From Pseudomonas lijiangensis (GTDB lineage Bacteria; Pseudomonadota; Gammaproteobacteria; Pseudomonadales; Pseudomonadaceae), in assembly GCF_018968705.1 (NCBI RefSeq), contig NZ_CP076668.1, positions 4,351,001 to 4,415,000 of the forward strand: 64,000 nucleotides of DNA, given 5' to 3'. The notes under the pieces are model-generated. The model ran no database searches, had not been told where the DNA came from, and saw nothing but the letters and a program-made list of their open reading frames with translations. How positions within the stretch are numbered: the first letter of the stretch is position 1; each line of letters opens with the position of its first letter. A program made the position numbers and the translations under genes. Of this stretch, positions 38,275 through 47,656 are shown one piece after another.

Positions 38275-38480
38275 CTTGTTCGCGAATGAATTCGCTCCCA
38301 CAGAAGTGGTTATGGCCAAGTAGGAGTGAATTTATTCACGAAAAGGCCAGCAGTGATATGTCGTTTTCACCGCTTGTTCGCGAATAAATTCCCACACAAA
38401 TCACAATCAGAATTGGTTTATGGCGGGGTAGGAGTGAATTCATTCACGAAAAGGCGACAGCAATATGTCGTTTCTACCCT
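38275..38480 (+). repeat. Tandem pair of family III repeat units
   Basis: Two head-to-tail units of about 100 bases (38275-38372 and 38373-38480). Each has CTTGTTCGCGAAT near its start, GTAGGAGTGAATT mid-way, ATTCACGAAAAGGC, and ATATGTCGTTT at the end. The units differ by small indels (one has lost GCT in CGCTCCCAC), so the duplication is not recent. Confidence 0.85.
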
Positions 38481-38597
38481 AATTTGAGAATTACGGGCAA
38501 AAGGCTCTTCCCATGGTGCCGCCATCAGGGGAAACTCTTGCCCTTCGGTCAAACACAAGGGTTGCTGGCCGGGTCTTACAACAGTCCGGTAAGCGCT

Positions 38598-39674
38598 ATG
38601 AGCACACGACAAGGCAAAGGTCTTTCATTTGCCAAGAGAATTTATGCACCACGCACCCTCGGCGTGGGCATAGGTTTCTTCACTGTGATCGTGTCGCTGT
38701 ACCAATTGAACGCTGCGCAGTGGTTATGGTGGCTGGCACTGGCCAATGCCTTTATCTGGCCGCACATCGCGTATCAACTCGCAAAACGCTCACCTCAGCC
38801 CTACAAGACGGAATGGCGCAACCTGCTGACCGATTCCCTTGCGGGCGGTTTCTGGGTCGGTGCGATGGGGTTCAGTCTGCTGCCCAGCGTCACGGTGCTG
38901 GCGATGATGGCCATGCACAATATTTCGGCATGTGGCCCGCGGCTGATGCTTCAGGGGTTTGTGGCGCAGTTACTGGGGGCGATACTTGCGCTGGTGCTGG
39001 TGTCACCGGTGATCAATACCGAAAGCACCACGATGCAGATCTACGCCTGCCTGCCGGTGCTGCTGATTTACCCGATTTTCATTGGCTGGATGAGCCATCA
39101 GCTTGCACTCAAGCTGTGGGAACACCGCAATGTCCTGAGCGAGCTCAGCCGCACCGACAGCCTGACAGGCCTCATCAATCACGGTTCCTGGAAAGACCTG
39201 CTCGAAGCCCAGTTCATCAGGAGCCGCAAGCAAGAGCTGCCCTGCGCCATCGCGCTGATCGACATCGATCATTTCAAGTCCATCAATGACACCTATGGCC
39301 ACATCATGGGCGACACGGCGCTCAAGAACATCAGCGAAGCATTGTCTGAAAACCTGCGCGATACCGACCTGGCAGGCCGTTATGGCGGCGATGAGTTCTG
39401 CATCATCCTGCCTGCCACCGGCGCCAGACAGGCCAGCGAGATCCTTGAGCGCCTGCGCAGAGTGGTCAAGGAAAACATCGATACCTTGCTTCCTGACCTC
39501 AATATCAGCCTGAGCATCGGCATTGCGGCCTATCAGCCGCATATCACGGATGCCGCCATGTGGCTGAACGAGGCGGACAAGGCACTCTACATGGCCAAGG
39601 CCAATGGCCGTAACCGGGTGGTCAGCATTCAGGATCAGTCACCGGACCTGATGCGCCTGACAGTACAAAGCTGA
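38598..39674 (+). CDS. Diguanylate cyclase, MASE2-GGDEF (AdrA/DgcC-like)
   Basis: Makes cyclic di-GMP from two GTP. The 358-residue protein has an N-terminal MASE2 membrane domain of about five helices (FIWPHIAYQLAK, TEWRNLLTDSLAGGFWVG) and a C-terminal GGDEF domain with an intact YGGDEF active site. RDTD five residues before it is a full product-inhibition I-site. ATG at 38598 has GGTAAG upstream; the frame extends to 38484 without conserved sequence. MASE2 cyclases such as AdrA steer cellulose and biofilm formation. Confidence 0.92.
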   Translation: MSTRQGKGLSFAKRIYAPRTLGVGIGFFTVIVSLYQLNAAQWLWWLALANAFIWPHIAYQLAKRSPQPYKTEWRNLLTDSLAGGFWVGAMGFSLLPSVTVLAMMAMHNISACGPRLMLQGFVAQLLGAILALVLVSPVINTESTTMQIYACLPVLLIYPIFIGWMSHQLALKLWEHRNVLSELSRTDSLTGLINHGSWKDLLEAQFIRSRKQELPCAIALIDIDHFKSINDTYGHIMGDTALKNISEALSENLRDTDLAGRYGGDEFCIILPATGARQASEILERLRRVVKENIDTLLPDLNISLSIGIAAYQPHITDAAMWLNEADKALYMAKANGRNRVVSIQDQSPDLMRLTVQS

Positions 39675-39692
39675 CACCCCGGCATTGGCCGC

Positions 39693-40412
39693 TCAGTGAG
39701 AATTCCCCGCCAGCCCGCACAGGTTTTCCAGCAGCCATTCGGGGGTGCGGGTTTCCAGAATCACGCTCAGTGGCTGAGTCAGGTTGAGCTTGCCGTAAAT
39801 GCCCTCCTCATGATCGAGATGACGCTGCTGGACCGCCCGATAGTTGATCGGGTAGATGCTCTGTTCGACGGGCAGCAGGCCATCGAAATGCTCCAACAGA
39901 CCGTGGAAAACAATCCGCCGCTCGACCGTGTCACGGGTGGTGGCAATGAGCTTGGCGAAATACTCGCTGTCGCGCTGGCGCAGCGCCTCGCCTGCGGCAT
40001 AGCGCTCGGCCTGGGTATAAGGCGCCGCTTCGTCATAGACGACGCAGCACAGAAACTCCCGGGACATGCCAGTGAAAGGGTTCTGCTCAACCTGTCGCCG
40101 ACGGTAGCGCCCAAGGATGAAACGCACGGTCTTTTCTGCCAGCAACTGGTGCTCGCGATCATTGATCTCATAGAGGTCTTCAAAGACCGTGGCCTGCCTG
40201 CCCAACAGCGGCACTTCCCGGGAAAACCTGGCGAACAGTCCTCTGGGGCCCAGCAGGTTGGCCTGCTGCTCACTGAGTTGCGCCATGGACAGGGCTGACT
40301 GCCTGGCCGCAAGGTGTTGAAAGTCCATCAGGACAGTGATGCCTGACGCATGAGGGTCCAGCCGCATCGGTGGGTGGGGCTGGTCCTCATTCTGAATAAA
40401 ACAGACCGTCAT
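39693..40412 (-). CDS. Conserved protein of unknown function
   Basis: A 239-residue soluble-looking protein that I do not recognise. Segments such as RFILGRYRRRQVEQNPFTGM and the end LLENLCGLAGNSH stand out; no signal peptide or membrane helix is seen. ATG 40412 has AAGGAG eight bases upstream, much better than the earlier in-frame start at 40490. It is convergent with the cyclase. A small LuxR-type regulator gene follows on the same strand further upstream. Confidence 0.75.
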   Translation of the reverse strand: MTVCFIQNEDQPHPPMRLDPHASGITVLMDFQHLAARQSALSMAQLSEQQANLLGPRGLFARFSREVPLLGRQATVFEDLYEINDREHQLLAEKTVRFILGRYRRRQVEQNPFTGMSREFLCCVVYDEAAPYTQAERYAAGEALRQRDSEYFAKLIATTRDTVERRIVFHGLLEHFDGLLPVEQSIYPINYRAVQQRHLDHEEGIYGKLNLTQPLSVILETRTPEWLLENLCGLAGNSH

Positions 40413-40679
40413 GGAATAACTCCTTTTTATTGTTTGCTCTTTCGTTGTGCCCAAGTGTTCAAAGCCGGTGTTGGTCGTCTTTGCGCACACGTGAAGGAGC
40501 GCCGAAGTTCAGTTGCTGGTTCCGCGCTCAAGTTTCATCCGGCAAAGTAAAGCCACGACAGTCTCCCCAACTGTCATGCCCTGACTTCAAGGCCGCCGGA
40601 CACTTTATTTTTGATTGAATAAACCGAACGCAGCCAGCGGCCTGATCACACTAACCCGCCACATTCCGTATAAAACGAA

Positions 40680-40928
40680 TTATGTGCAGTCTGCCTCGTT
40701 GCACAACCCGACAGATGTAGGGGGTTGTGCGTTTCTTCTTGTCATCAGCCGGGCCACGTAACGTGCAATAAGCTCGGTACGGGTCTTCACCTGCCCTTTT
40801 CTGAGCAGCGAGGAAACGTGATCGCGTACGGTATAGCCGCTGATACAGAGCTGCTGTGCTATTTCCTTGTTGGTGCAGCCTTGCAATAGCAGCCCCAACA
40901 CCTCTCGTTCTCTGATTGTCACCCACAT
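40680..40928 (-). CDS. Small LuxR-type HTH regulator
   Basis: An 82-residue protein that is almost only a LuxR/GerE helix-turn-helix (REREVLGLLLQGCTNKEIAQ, then CISGYTVRDHVSSLLRKG) with a short tail. There is no receiver or autoinducer domain. ATG 40928 has AAGGAG eight bases upstream. Standalone domains of this sort (GerE, BsmA types) act as dimers without a fused sensor. It may regulate the unknown gene downstream at 39693. Confidence 0.85.
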   Translation of the reverse strand: MWVTIREREVLGLLLQGCTNKEIAQQLCISGYTVRDHVSSLLRKGQVKTRTELIARYVARLMTRRNAQPPTSVGLCNEADCT

Positions 40929-41357
40929 GTTGTTTCTCCTTGTGATTAGCTTGCCTACACAAAAACTGTAGGAAGTGTCTTACGCGCACCGTCCGTGGCA
41001 TCAGTAACAAATCGGCACACTGGCAAATTCATCTGGAACTATTTCTAACACCGCGCGCCGTACAAAAAATAAATAAAACCCAAATAAAGGAAACCGCTCA
41101 AAAACTTTAACTTCAAAGAAAATTCCTACACTACTGCCAGAACACTCCCAACTAAATCATTTAAAACCCCCATAGAGAAAACGTTCCACCCGGAATTTCA
41201 CTACTGGGTAAATAGAGTTAACGGCATGAGTAACGGATTGCATGCAGGAAGCGAAAGATAAACTTGCCCAATGAGAATTACAATCAGTTGTTACAATTGG
41301 ATCCACTGACTGACACATATTCAAACACACGTCACAACAATGTATGTCACACCCCCT
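40929..41357. other. AT-rich non-coding gap
   Basis: About 430 bases with no supported gene. A 71-codon frame on the minus strand (41157-41372) has many Cys but no ribosome-binding site and runs into a hairpin; it is rejected. Promoter for the LuxR-type gene expected near 40980-41100. Confidence 0.4.
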
Positions 41358-41388
41358 CAACCCGTCTGCCAACGGAGCAGACGGGTTG
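41358..41388 (-). terminator. Hairpin after the SnoaL-like gene
   Basis: CAACCCGTCTGC and GCAGACGGGTTG form a perfect 12-base-pair stem with a seven-base loop, five bases beyond the minus-strand stop. No T-run on the minus side. Confidence 0.7.
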
Positions 41389-41393
41389 AATAT

Positions 41394-41834
41394 TCAGGGT
41401 TTGAGGTCGAACAGCGCCTTGCCGCTCTGCATGTCGAAAGGTGCGGAAAAGTGCTCATGGATAGCTTTCCAGCCTTCGGCAGTCATCAGGTAGCCGGCGC
41501 TGGCCCTCATCCATGAGCCTTTCATCTCGCCGCTTTCATCGGCGGCGCCGCAATGATTCAGCCAATGGGCAAAGGCCACATCGCCATCGGCATGGATGGT
41601 GAGGTCCTGCATTTCAAACAGCATGGGGCCCTGGCACATGCCCAGGCAGTGTTGCCAGTGCTCGCGATAGGCTTCGATGCCTTTGAACTGCAACTGAATG
41701 ATCGCATCGTAAGCGACCACTTGCGGGTGGTAATAAGCGGTGATTGCGTCCAGGTCCTTGTTGCGCACAGCCATGGCCCATCTTTGCAGCGATGCCTGAA
41801 TCTGCTCTCTGGCATTGTCGTCATAGGTGCTCAT
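41394..41834 (-). CDS. SnoaL-like / NTF2-fold protein
   Basis: A 146-residue protein of the SnoaL_3/NTF2 fold (RWAMAVRNKDLDAITAYYHPQ, AYREHWQHCLG, AFAHWLNHCGA, GWKAIHEHFSAPFD). The fold is used by small isomerases, hydrolases and stress-linked proteins, so no reaction is assigned. ATG 41834 has AGGAG eight bases upstream. It stands alone with a hairpin after it. Confidence 0.82.
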   Translation of the reverse strand: MSTYDDNAREQIQASLQRWAMAVRNKDLDAITAYYHPQVVAYDAIIQLQFKGIEAYREHWQHCLGMCQGPMLFEMQDLTIHADGDVAFAHWLNHCGAADESGEMKGSWMRASAGYLMTAEGWKAIHEHFSAPFDMQSGKALFDLKP

Positions 41835-42112
41835 GAAAACGCTCCTGGCCGTTGTCGGCCCGGTTTCGTCAGATGCGGCACGTGCAGGCTGTTGCAGGTT
41901 CAAGGTCTTGGCACAACCGACACATGCTGCAGGAATATGGGTCTCCGCCTGTAGGGCTTCTGGTGGAATGCCCGGTTTCTTCAGGTAGAAACCCGCCCGT
42001 TGCTCCCGCGCCTGTCACGACGCTCCCGCAGAAGGGTTGCGCAATGCCGGGAGGCATTAGCAAGCGTAGCTTCCCGGCAGAGAAATGAAGGATCTGGCGA
42101 CTGAATGCAGGC

Positions 42113-43426
42113 TCAACCCCGGCAGGTAAGCCCGTCATCCACGGCCATGCCCTTGTGCAGGCCGAAGACCGCAGCGGTGAGCAAGCCGACACAGCCCATG
42201 ACCACGCCATAGGCGACGCAGACCCACGGGCTCCAGGGCATCAGGGCGATCAGCATCAGCGGCGTGGTGCTGGCCCAGAGTGCGTAGGCGATGTTGTAGG
42301 TGAAGGAGATGCCCGATACCCGGATGCCGGGCGGGAACAATCCCACCATGACCGACGGCACGACCCCGACAATGCCGCAGGCCAGACCGGCCATGGCATA
42401 GGCGACCGTCAGCGGCAGCCATTGCAGGACAAGGCTGGCGTACAACACGCCGATGCCCAGCGGCAGCAACAGGCTATAGACGATCACGCCCCGCCAGGCA
42501 CCGATGCGATCCACCAGCATGCCGGCCAGCACACAGCCGATATTGAGAAAGACAATGCCGACAGCGCTCAGGGCAAAGGTATCGCTGGCGCTGATGCCAA
42601 AGCTTTTCTGCATGACGGTCGGGGTAATCACCACCAGCACCACCACGGCGGAGGTCAGCACACAGGTGAGCAAGGCCGCAGGCAGCAGCGACTGGCGATG
42701 TTCACGCAATACCTGGCCCAACGGCAGGCCCTGCCTGTTTTCGCGCTGTGCCTGCATGGCAACGAATACCGGGGTTTCGCTGAGCCAGCGACGCAGCCAG
42801 ACACCCACCACGCCAAATACACCGCCCAGCAGGAACGGAATGCGCCAGGCGTAATCCAGGACTTCCGCAGGTGTGAACACCCGGGCCAGCCAAGTGGCGG
42901 TCAGCGCGCCCAGCAGATACCCGAACGTCAGTCCGGCCTGCAAAACCCCGAGGGCATAGCCGCGATGCCCCGCAGGTGCATGTTCGGCGACGAACACCCA
43001 GGCGCTCGGCACCTCCCCGCCCACGGCGGCACCTTGCAGGATGCGCAGCGCCAGCAGGGTCAGCGGCGCCCAGTAACCGATCTGCTCGTAGGTGGGCATG
43101 ATGCCGATCAGCAGGCAGGGTAACGCCATCATCAGGATGCTCAGGCTGAACATCCTCTTGCGGCCCAGACGATCGGCAAAATGCGCCATCAGGATGCCGC
43201 CCAGCGGACGGGCCAGATAGCCGGTCACGAAGATGCCGAAGCTTTGCAGCAGGCGCAGCCATTCAGGCATGTCTGGCGGGAAAAACAGCTGGCTGAGGGT
43301 CAGGGCGAAGAAAACGAAGATGATGAAGTCGTAGATCTCAAGAGCGCCGCCCAGAGCGGCAAGGCTCAAGGTCTTGTAGTCGGCCCTGGAGAATGGCTGA
43401 GGGCGTGGTTTAACAATGGCTGTCAT
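42113..43426 (-). CDS. MFS metabolite:H+ symporter (MHS family)
   Basis: A 437-residue transporter with twelve predicted helices. MHS marks: GGALEIYDFIIFVFFA in helix 1, ARPLGGILMAHFADRLGRK in the helix 2-3 loop, LRILQGAAVGGEVPSAWVF in helix 4. Relatives import citrate, shikimate, proline/betaine or alpha-ketoglutarate. ATG 43426 follows GGGGG at five bases. Substrate not readable. Confidence 0.9.
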   Translation of the reverse strand: MTAIVKPRPQPFSRADYKTLSLAALGGALEIYDFIIFVFFALTLSQLFFPPDMPEWLRLLQSFGIFVTGYLARPLGGILMAHFADRLGRKRMFSLSILMMALPCLLIGIMPTYEQIGYWAPLTLLALRILQGAAVGGEVPSAWVFVAEHAPAGHRGYALGVLQAGLTFGYLLGALTATWLARVFTPAEVLDYAWRIPFLLGGVFGVVGVWLRRWLSETPVFVAMQAQRENRQGLPLGQVLREHRQSLLPAALLTCVLTSAVVVLVVITPTVMQKSFGISASDTFALSAVGIVFLNIGCVLAGMLVDRIGAWRGVIVYSLLLPLGIGVLYASLVLQWLPLTVAYAMAGLACGIVGVVPSVMVGLFPPGIRVSGISFTYNIAYALWASTTPLMLIALMPWSPWVCVAYGVVMGCVGLLTAAVFGLHKGMAVDDGLTCRG

Positions 43427-43498
43427 GAAGCCCCCGTAAACATGTCTGAAAAGAACGCCTGCGCGCGCAGGGCGCGAAGGATAGCAAAGCTGGCATTT

Positions 43499-43590
43499 GT
43501 GGGAGGGGCCTTGGCCGCGACGACTTGCTTACAGGCAACACATTTTCAGCGCCTGAAAGCTGGCTGTCGCGGCCAAGGCCCCTCCCACGG
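43499..43590. repeat. REPIN, family II (complete)
   Basis: Arms GTGGGAGGGGCCTTGGCCGC and GCGGCCAAGGCCCCTCCCAC, with spacer AACACATTTTCAGCGCC, the inverted form of the core seen in the half copies. Confidence 0.92.
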
Positions 43591-43625
43591 ATTGTGATCC
43601 AGCCCCTGTTTTTTGATGTCCGGCT

Positions 43626-45797
43626 CTAGAAATTGACCGACGCCGACAGCGTCGCTGTTCTCGGTGCGCCCATGAACAGGTAGTCGTCGCCCAGGTATTC
43701 CCCGGCATCGCGCCAGTAGCGCTTGTCGAACAGGTTGTCCACGGTCAGGCGGAACACGGTGTCGTAGTCGCCCAGTCGGGTGCTGTAGCGGCTGCCGATA
43801 TTGAACAGAGCGTAGTCGTTGACCTTCACCGTGCCCTCGCGGTTCGCATATTTGCTGGCGCTGTATTGCATGCCACCCAGCAACGCCAGGCCACGGATCG
43901 GCAGGCTGTAGTCCGCCTGAACACTGGCGCGGTATTTCGGGACATTGAGCGCCTGATGGTCTTCATAAGCCGCCGTGCCACTGTCTTCAACCCGCGCCCG
44001 GATCGCCGCTGCACTGGCCGATATTTGCAGACGCTCAGTCACCCAGCCATTGGCGCCCAGTTCCAGGCCCGTATTCTTCTGCTCGCCCTGCTGAACGTAG
44101 GTAAAGGTGCCATCGTCGTTGGGCTTCGAATACTGATAAGCCTGACGTGCCTGAAACAGAGCCGCGGTGAAGCTCATGCGCTGCCAGTCGTACTTGATGC
44201 CCGCTTCCAGTTGCCGCGAGACGGTGGGCGCAAGAATTTCGCTGGCATTGGTGGTGAACCAGGCCGCCGTACCGCCCAGCGACAGGCCTTTGCTGTAGCT
44301 GGTGTAGAGCGAGATGTTTTCCACCGGTTTGTAGATCAGTGCCGCCTGGGGCAGGAAGATCGAGCGCTGGGTATGGCGCTGTTCGCTGCCATCTTCGGCG
44401 TAGGCGTACTCGTCGAGACGTACCTGACGCCCGCCCAGAACGGTCTGCCAGTGTTCGTTGAAGCTGATCCGGTCCGTCACGAACAGCCCGTACTGGCGGC
44501 TGTCCAGGCGGCGCTCGCTATCCGGCAGCGGCAAGTTCGAAGGCGAGACAGCGTCAGGGGTTGAATCGATGTTGCCCGAGCCGACCATCTCGTTGAAGGT
44601 GCCACGGGTATCGACGGTACGACGAAACGCGCTGGTGCCGAAGGTCAGCTCATGTTTGAGCGAGCCGGTGTCGAAGGTGCCGGTCATGGCCGCTTCGACT
44701 TCATCGTTGCGGCGGGTATCGTCAGGGCTGCGGAAATCGTAGATGTCGTAGCCACCTTCAGCGCTGAAATGATTGGGCACCGCCTCGGCAGCGCAACTGG
44801 CCGAGCCGTAACAGCCCCAGGCGAAGGCGCTGTAGTCGTCGATCACCACACGACTGCGCGAAGCACTGAGGCTGCCCTTCCAGGCGTCGTTGAACCGGTA
44901 CTCGAAGCGGCCATTCATGTTCAGCGAGTCGATGCCCACCGGGTTCGACCAGCTCTGATAGCCCAGCAGCCTGCGCGGCGAGGCGTTATGAGGCAATGCA
45001 GTGCCGCCAAGCAATTGATAACCCGGCACCGAACGCTGCTCTTTGGTCTGGTATTCGACGTCCAGTTGCAGCAGGGCGCGGTCACTGATGTTCCAGTCGA
45101 ACGCCAGGGAAGCGAAATCACGCTGGCCATCGGCATGGTCGACGTAGGAGCGCAGGTCTTCATGGGCAAGGTTGGCGCGCAGACCGAACTGATTTTCGCT
45201 GCCGAACCAGCCGCCGACGTCGGTCGCGATATAGCGCCCGCCGTGCTCATTGGTGGAGACCGTCACAGAGCGCACATCCTGGGCACGTTTGGTCTGGTAG
45301 TTGATCAGACCGCCCGGCGAGGCGACACCGCTCTGCAGCCCGGACAGGCCTTTGAGCAGTTCCACCTGCTGTTTGTTTTCCAGCGCCACGTTCTGCTCGC
45401 CCGCGATGGTGCGCCCGTTGATGCGATAGCTGTTGGCGGCATTCAGGGAAAAGCCGCGCACCACGAAGTTCTCGTAATAGCCCACCGGGGCATAGCCCTC
45501 GCCCACCGAGGCGTCATTGCGCAGGATTTCGCTGAGCAATCTGGCCTGACGGTCCTTGATCAGGGCATCGGTGAATACCGAGACCGACGCTGGGTTGTCC
45601 AGCAGAGCCGTCTCGCCAAAGCCGCCGACCGACGCTTCGCGGGCCTGATAATCCGGGCTGGACGCTTCGGCAGTACCCGACACTTTCACAGCCTCCAGAT
45701 TCACCGTTTCTGCAGCCAGCAGCGGTGAAGTGACAGCCATGCCAAAAGGCAACAGACACGAAACCAGACGCGCAGCAGGTCGGCGTGACGTACTCAT
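43626..45797 (-). CDS. TonB-dependent siderophore receptor
   Basis: Outer-membrane receptor of 723 residues. A signal peptide ends near LLA-AE (29), a TonB-box-like VKVSGT follows, then the plug (SVSVFTDALIKDRQ, VVRGFSLN, YRINGRTI, VELLKGLSGLQSGVASPGGLINYQ) and a 22-strand barrel ending in aromatic Phe (SASVNF). No signalling extension for an anti-sigma factor is seen. GGAG lies nine bases before the ATG. No Fur box was found upstream, which is unusual for this class. Probably takes up a hydroxamate or catecholate xenosiderophore; ligand unknown. Confidence 0.9.
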   Translation of the reverse strand: MSTSRRPAARLVSCLLPFGMAVTSPLLAAETVNLEAVKVSGTAEASSPDYQAREASVGGFGETALLDNPASVSVFTDALIKDRQARLLSEILRNDASVGEGYAPVGYYENFVVRGFSLNAANSYRINGRTIAGEQNVALENKQQVELLKGLSGLQSGVASPGGLINYQTKRAQDVRSVTVSTNEHGGRYIATDVGGWFGSENQFGLRANLAHEDLRSYVDHADGQRDFASLAFDWNISDRALLQLDVEYQTKEQRSVPGYQLLGGTALPHNASPRRLLGYQSWSNPVGIDSLNMNGRFEYRFNDAWKGSLSASRSRVVIDDYSAFAWGCYGSASCAAEAVPNHFSAEGGYDIYDFRSPDDTRRNDEVEAAMTGTFDTGSLKHELTFGTSAFRRTVDTRGTFNEMVGSGNIDSTPDAVSPSNLPLPDSERRLDSRQYGLFVTDRISFNEHWQTVLGGRQVRLDEYAYAEDGSEQRHTQRSIFLPQAALIYKPVENISLYTSYSKGLSLGGTAAWFTTNASEILAPTVSRQLEAGIKYDWQRMSFTAALFQARQAYQYSKPNDDGTFTYVQQGEQKNTGLELGANGWVTERLQISASAAAIRARVEDSGTAAYEDHQALNVPKYRASVQADYSLPIRGLALLGGMQYSASKYANREGTVKVNDYALFNIGSRYSTRLGDYDTVFRLTVDNLFDKRYWRDAGEYLGDDYLFMGAPRTATLSASVNF

Positions 45798-46060
45798 CGA
45801 TGAACTCCAGGGTAACGGGAACCAGGGCAGAGGCGAGCACCATCTGGCCGGGGCAACCTTTTACGTTCACCGCCGTTTTTTTACAACCTCTGCCTGCTCG
45901 CGCCGCGCAATGACCCGCAGACCGTTTTCAGGCAAAACAAGCCGTTTCGCATATTTAAGGATGAATTAAGTAAGGCGCATTAATCTGGCTTCAACAAAAC
46001 AGTTGAACGAACCAACTGGTCAAGCATCCATTTAAGCAGTCCCATCAGAAGGAATACACC

Positions 46061-46366
46061 ATGAAACTTATGCCTGCTCTTTTTACCGCTTTTGCCCTGA
46101 CCACTGCTGCCGGTATGGCACAGGCTGATATTGGTCCTGACGAAGTGATTCGTCTGCAGAAGTCCGGCGCGGTCGGAGACTTTGAACAGTTCAACAAACA
46201 GGCTCTGGCCAAACACCCAGGCTTCCAGATCCACGACACCGAGCTTGAAAGACAAGCTGGCCGTTACGTGTATCAGATCGAGCTGAAAGACGCCAAGGGC
46301 GTGGAGTGGGACTTCGAAGTCGACGCCAAGACAGGCGAAGTGCTGCGCGACGCTCAAGACCGCTAA
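46061..46366 (+). CDS. PepSY-domain periplasmic protein
   Basis: A 101-residue protein: signal peptide to about AQA-DI (22), then one PepSY domain (LAKHPGFQIHDTELE, YVYQIELKDAKGVEWDFEVDAKTGEVL). PepSY proteins often inhibit peptidases or assist redox and metal systems. It is divergent from the siderophore receptor with a 260-base gap, and ends at a shared terminator. Start ATG 46061. Confidence 0.9.
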   Translation: MKLMPALFTAFALTTAAGMAQADIGPDEVIRLQKSGAVGDFEQFNKQALAKHPGFQIHDTELERQAGRYVYQIELKDAKGVEWDFEVDAKTGEVLRDAQDR

Positions 46367-46396
46367 GGGCTCTTCCCAAGCGTTCCAGGCTTGAAA

Positions 46397-46430
46397 AAAC
46401 TCCCGCATGACGCGTTCATGCGGGAGTTTT
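46397..46430. terminator. Bidirectional intrinsic terminator
   Basis: ACTCCCGCATGA and TCATGCGGGAGT form a 12-base-pair stem with A-run before and T-run after, serving the PepSY gene and the convergent dehydrogenase gene. Confidence 0.92.
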
Positions 46431-46433
46431 TAT

Positions 46434-47606
46434 TTACTGTTGCAAACCGACTTTAAGCAACTTTCCTTTATCGTCATCGGTCAGCAGATACAAGTAACCA
46501 TCCGGGCCCTGACGTACATCGCGAATACGCTGTTTCATATCGCCCAGAAAGCGTTCTTCATGAACAATGCGGTCGCCTTCAAACTGCAAGCGGATCAACT
46601 CTTCGGTGGCCAGTGCCCCGATAAACACGTTGTGGTCCCAGGCTTTGAAAAGGCCATTGCTGTAAAACGCCATGCCGCTGATACCCGGCGATTTTTCCCA
46701 CACATGGAACGGCACTTTGGTGCCTTCGACAAACTTGCCCTTGGCTTCCGGGATCGGTTGACCGGAATAGTTGATGCCATGGGTCGCCAGTGGCCAGCCA
46801 TAGTTCTGGGCACGTTCGATGATATTCAGTTCATCGCCACCCTTGGGACCATGCTCGTTGGTCCACACGGTTCCACTCCAGGGGTTGAGGGCCGCGCCCT
46901 GCTGGTTGCGGTGGCCGTAAGACCAGATTTCCGGACGCACGTTGTTCTGCCCGACAAAGGGGTTGTCTTTGGGGACATTGCCATCGGGGTAGATACGCAC
47001 GACCTTGCCCTGCAGCTTGTCCAGATCCTGGGAGGTGGCGCGGTCGTTGTTTTCACCCAGGGCGATAAACAGGTAGCCGTCGCGGTCAAAGACCATCCGC
47101 GAGCCGAAGTGGTTACCCACCGACAGTTTTGGCTGCTGGCGGAAAATCACGGTGAAATCTTCCAGTTTGGTCAGGTCGGCCGACAGACGACCACGGCCGG
47201 CAGCGGTGCCTGCGGTTTCGCCTTCGGCAGCCGTCTTGCCACTGCCTTCGGAGTAGGTCAGGTAGACCATACGGTCCTTGGCGAAATCAGGGGACAGCAC
47301 CACGTCCAGCAAGCCGCCCTGCCCTTTGGCCCAGACTTGCGGAACACCCGAGATCGGGCCGGAGAGCTTGCCGTCCGGCGAAACGACGCGCAGATTGCCT
47401 GAGCGCTCGGTCACCAGAATGCCTTTCTTGTCCGGCAGGAACGCCAGCGCCCAAGGATGATCCAGCCCGCCTGCCACTTCGCTGACACTGACAGTGCCCA
47501 GTTCGCTCTTGTATTGCTTCACGGCCTCGTCGGCCGCGCTGGCAGTCAACGGCAGGCTCGACATCGCCGTGGCACACATTGCCGCGATCAGGGTTTTTCT
47601 AAACAT
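46434..47606 (-). CDS. PQQ-dependent aldose sugar dehydrogenase, YliI/Asd-like
   Basis: Periplasmic soluble glucose-dehydrogenase-fold enzyme of 390 residues that oxidises sugars using PQQ. Signal peptide to about SAA-DE (25). Propeller signatures: LDHPWALAFLPD, GGLLDVVLSPDF, NHFGSRMVFDRDGYLFIALG, WSYGHRNQQGAALNP, NEHGPKGGDELN. ATG 47606 has AAGGA seven bases upstream. PQQ synthesis genes are not in the window. Its stop is six bases from the terminator. Confidence 0.9.
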   Translation of the reverse strand: MFRKTLIAAMCATAMSSLPLTASAADEAVKQYKSELGTVSVSEVAGGLDHPWALAFLPDKKGILVTERSGNLRVVSPDGKLSGPISGVPQVWAKGQGGLLDVVLSPDFAKDRMVYLTYSEGSGKTAAEGETAGTAAGRGRLSADLTKLEDFTVIFRQQPKLSVGNHFGSRMVFDRDGYLFIALGENNDRATSQDLDKLQGKVVRIYPDGNVPKDNPFVGQNNVRPEIWSYGHRNQQGAALNPWSGTVWTNEHGPKGGDELNIIERAQNYGWPLATHGINYSGQPIPEAKGKFVEGTKVPFHVWEKSPGISGMAFYSNGLFKAWDHNVFIGALATEELIRLQFEGDRIVHEERFLGDMKQRIRDVRQGPDGYLYLLTDDDKGKLLKVGLQQ

Positions 47607-47656
47607 GGGCGATTCCTTATGCATTGAGTAGAGGTCCCGACTACTGCGGGGATGGG

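Noticed and set aside
41157..41372. A Cys-rich 71-codon minus-strand open frame
   Set aside because: No ribosome-binding site, overlaps a perfect terminator-like hairpin, and no recognisable family.
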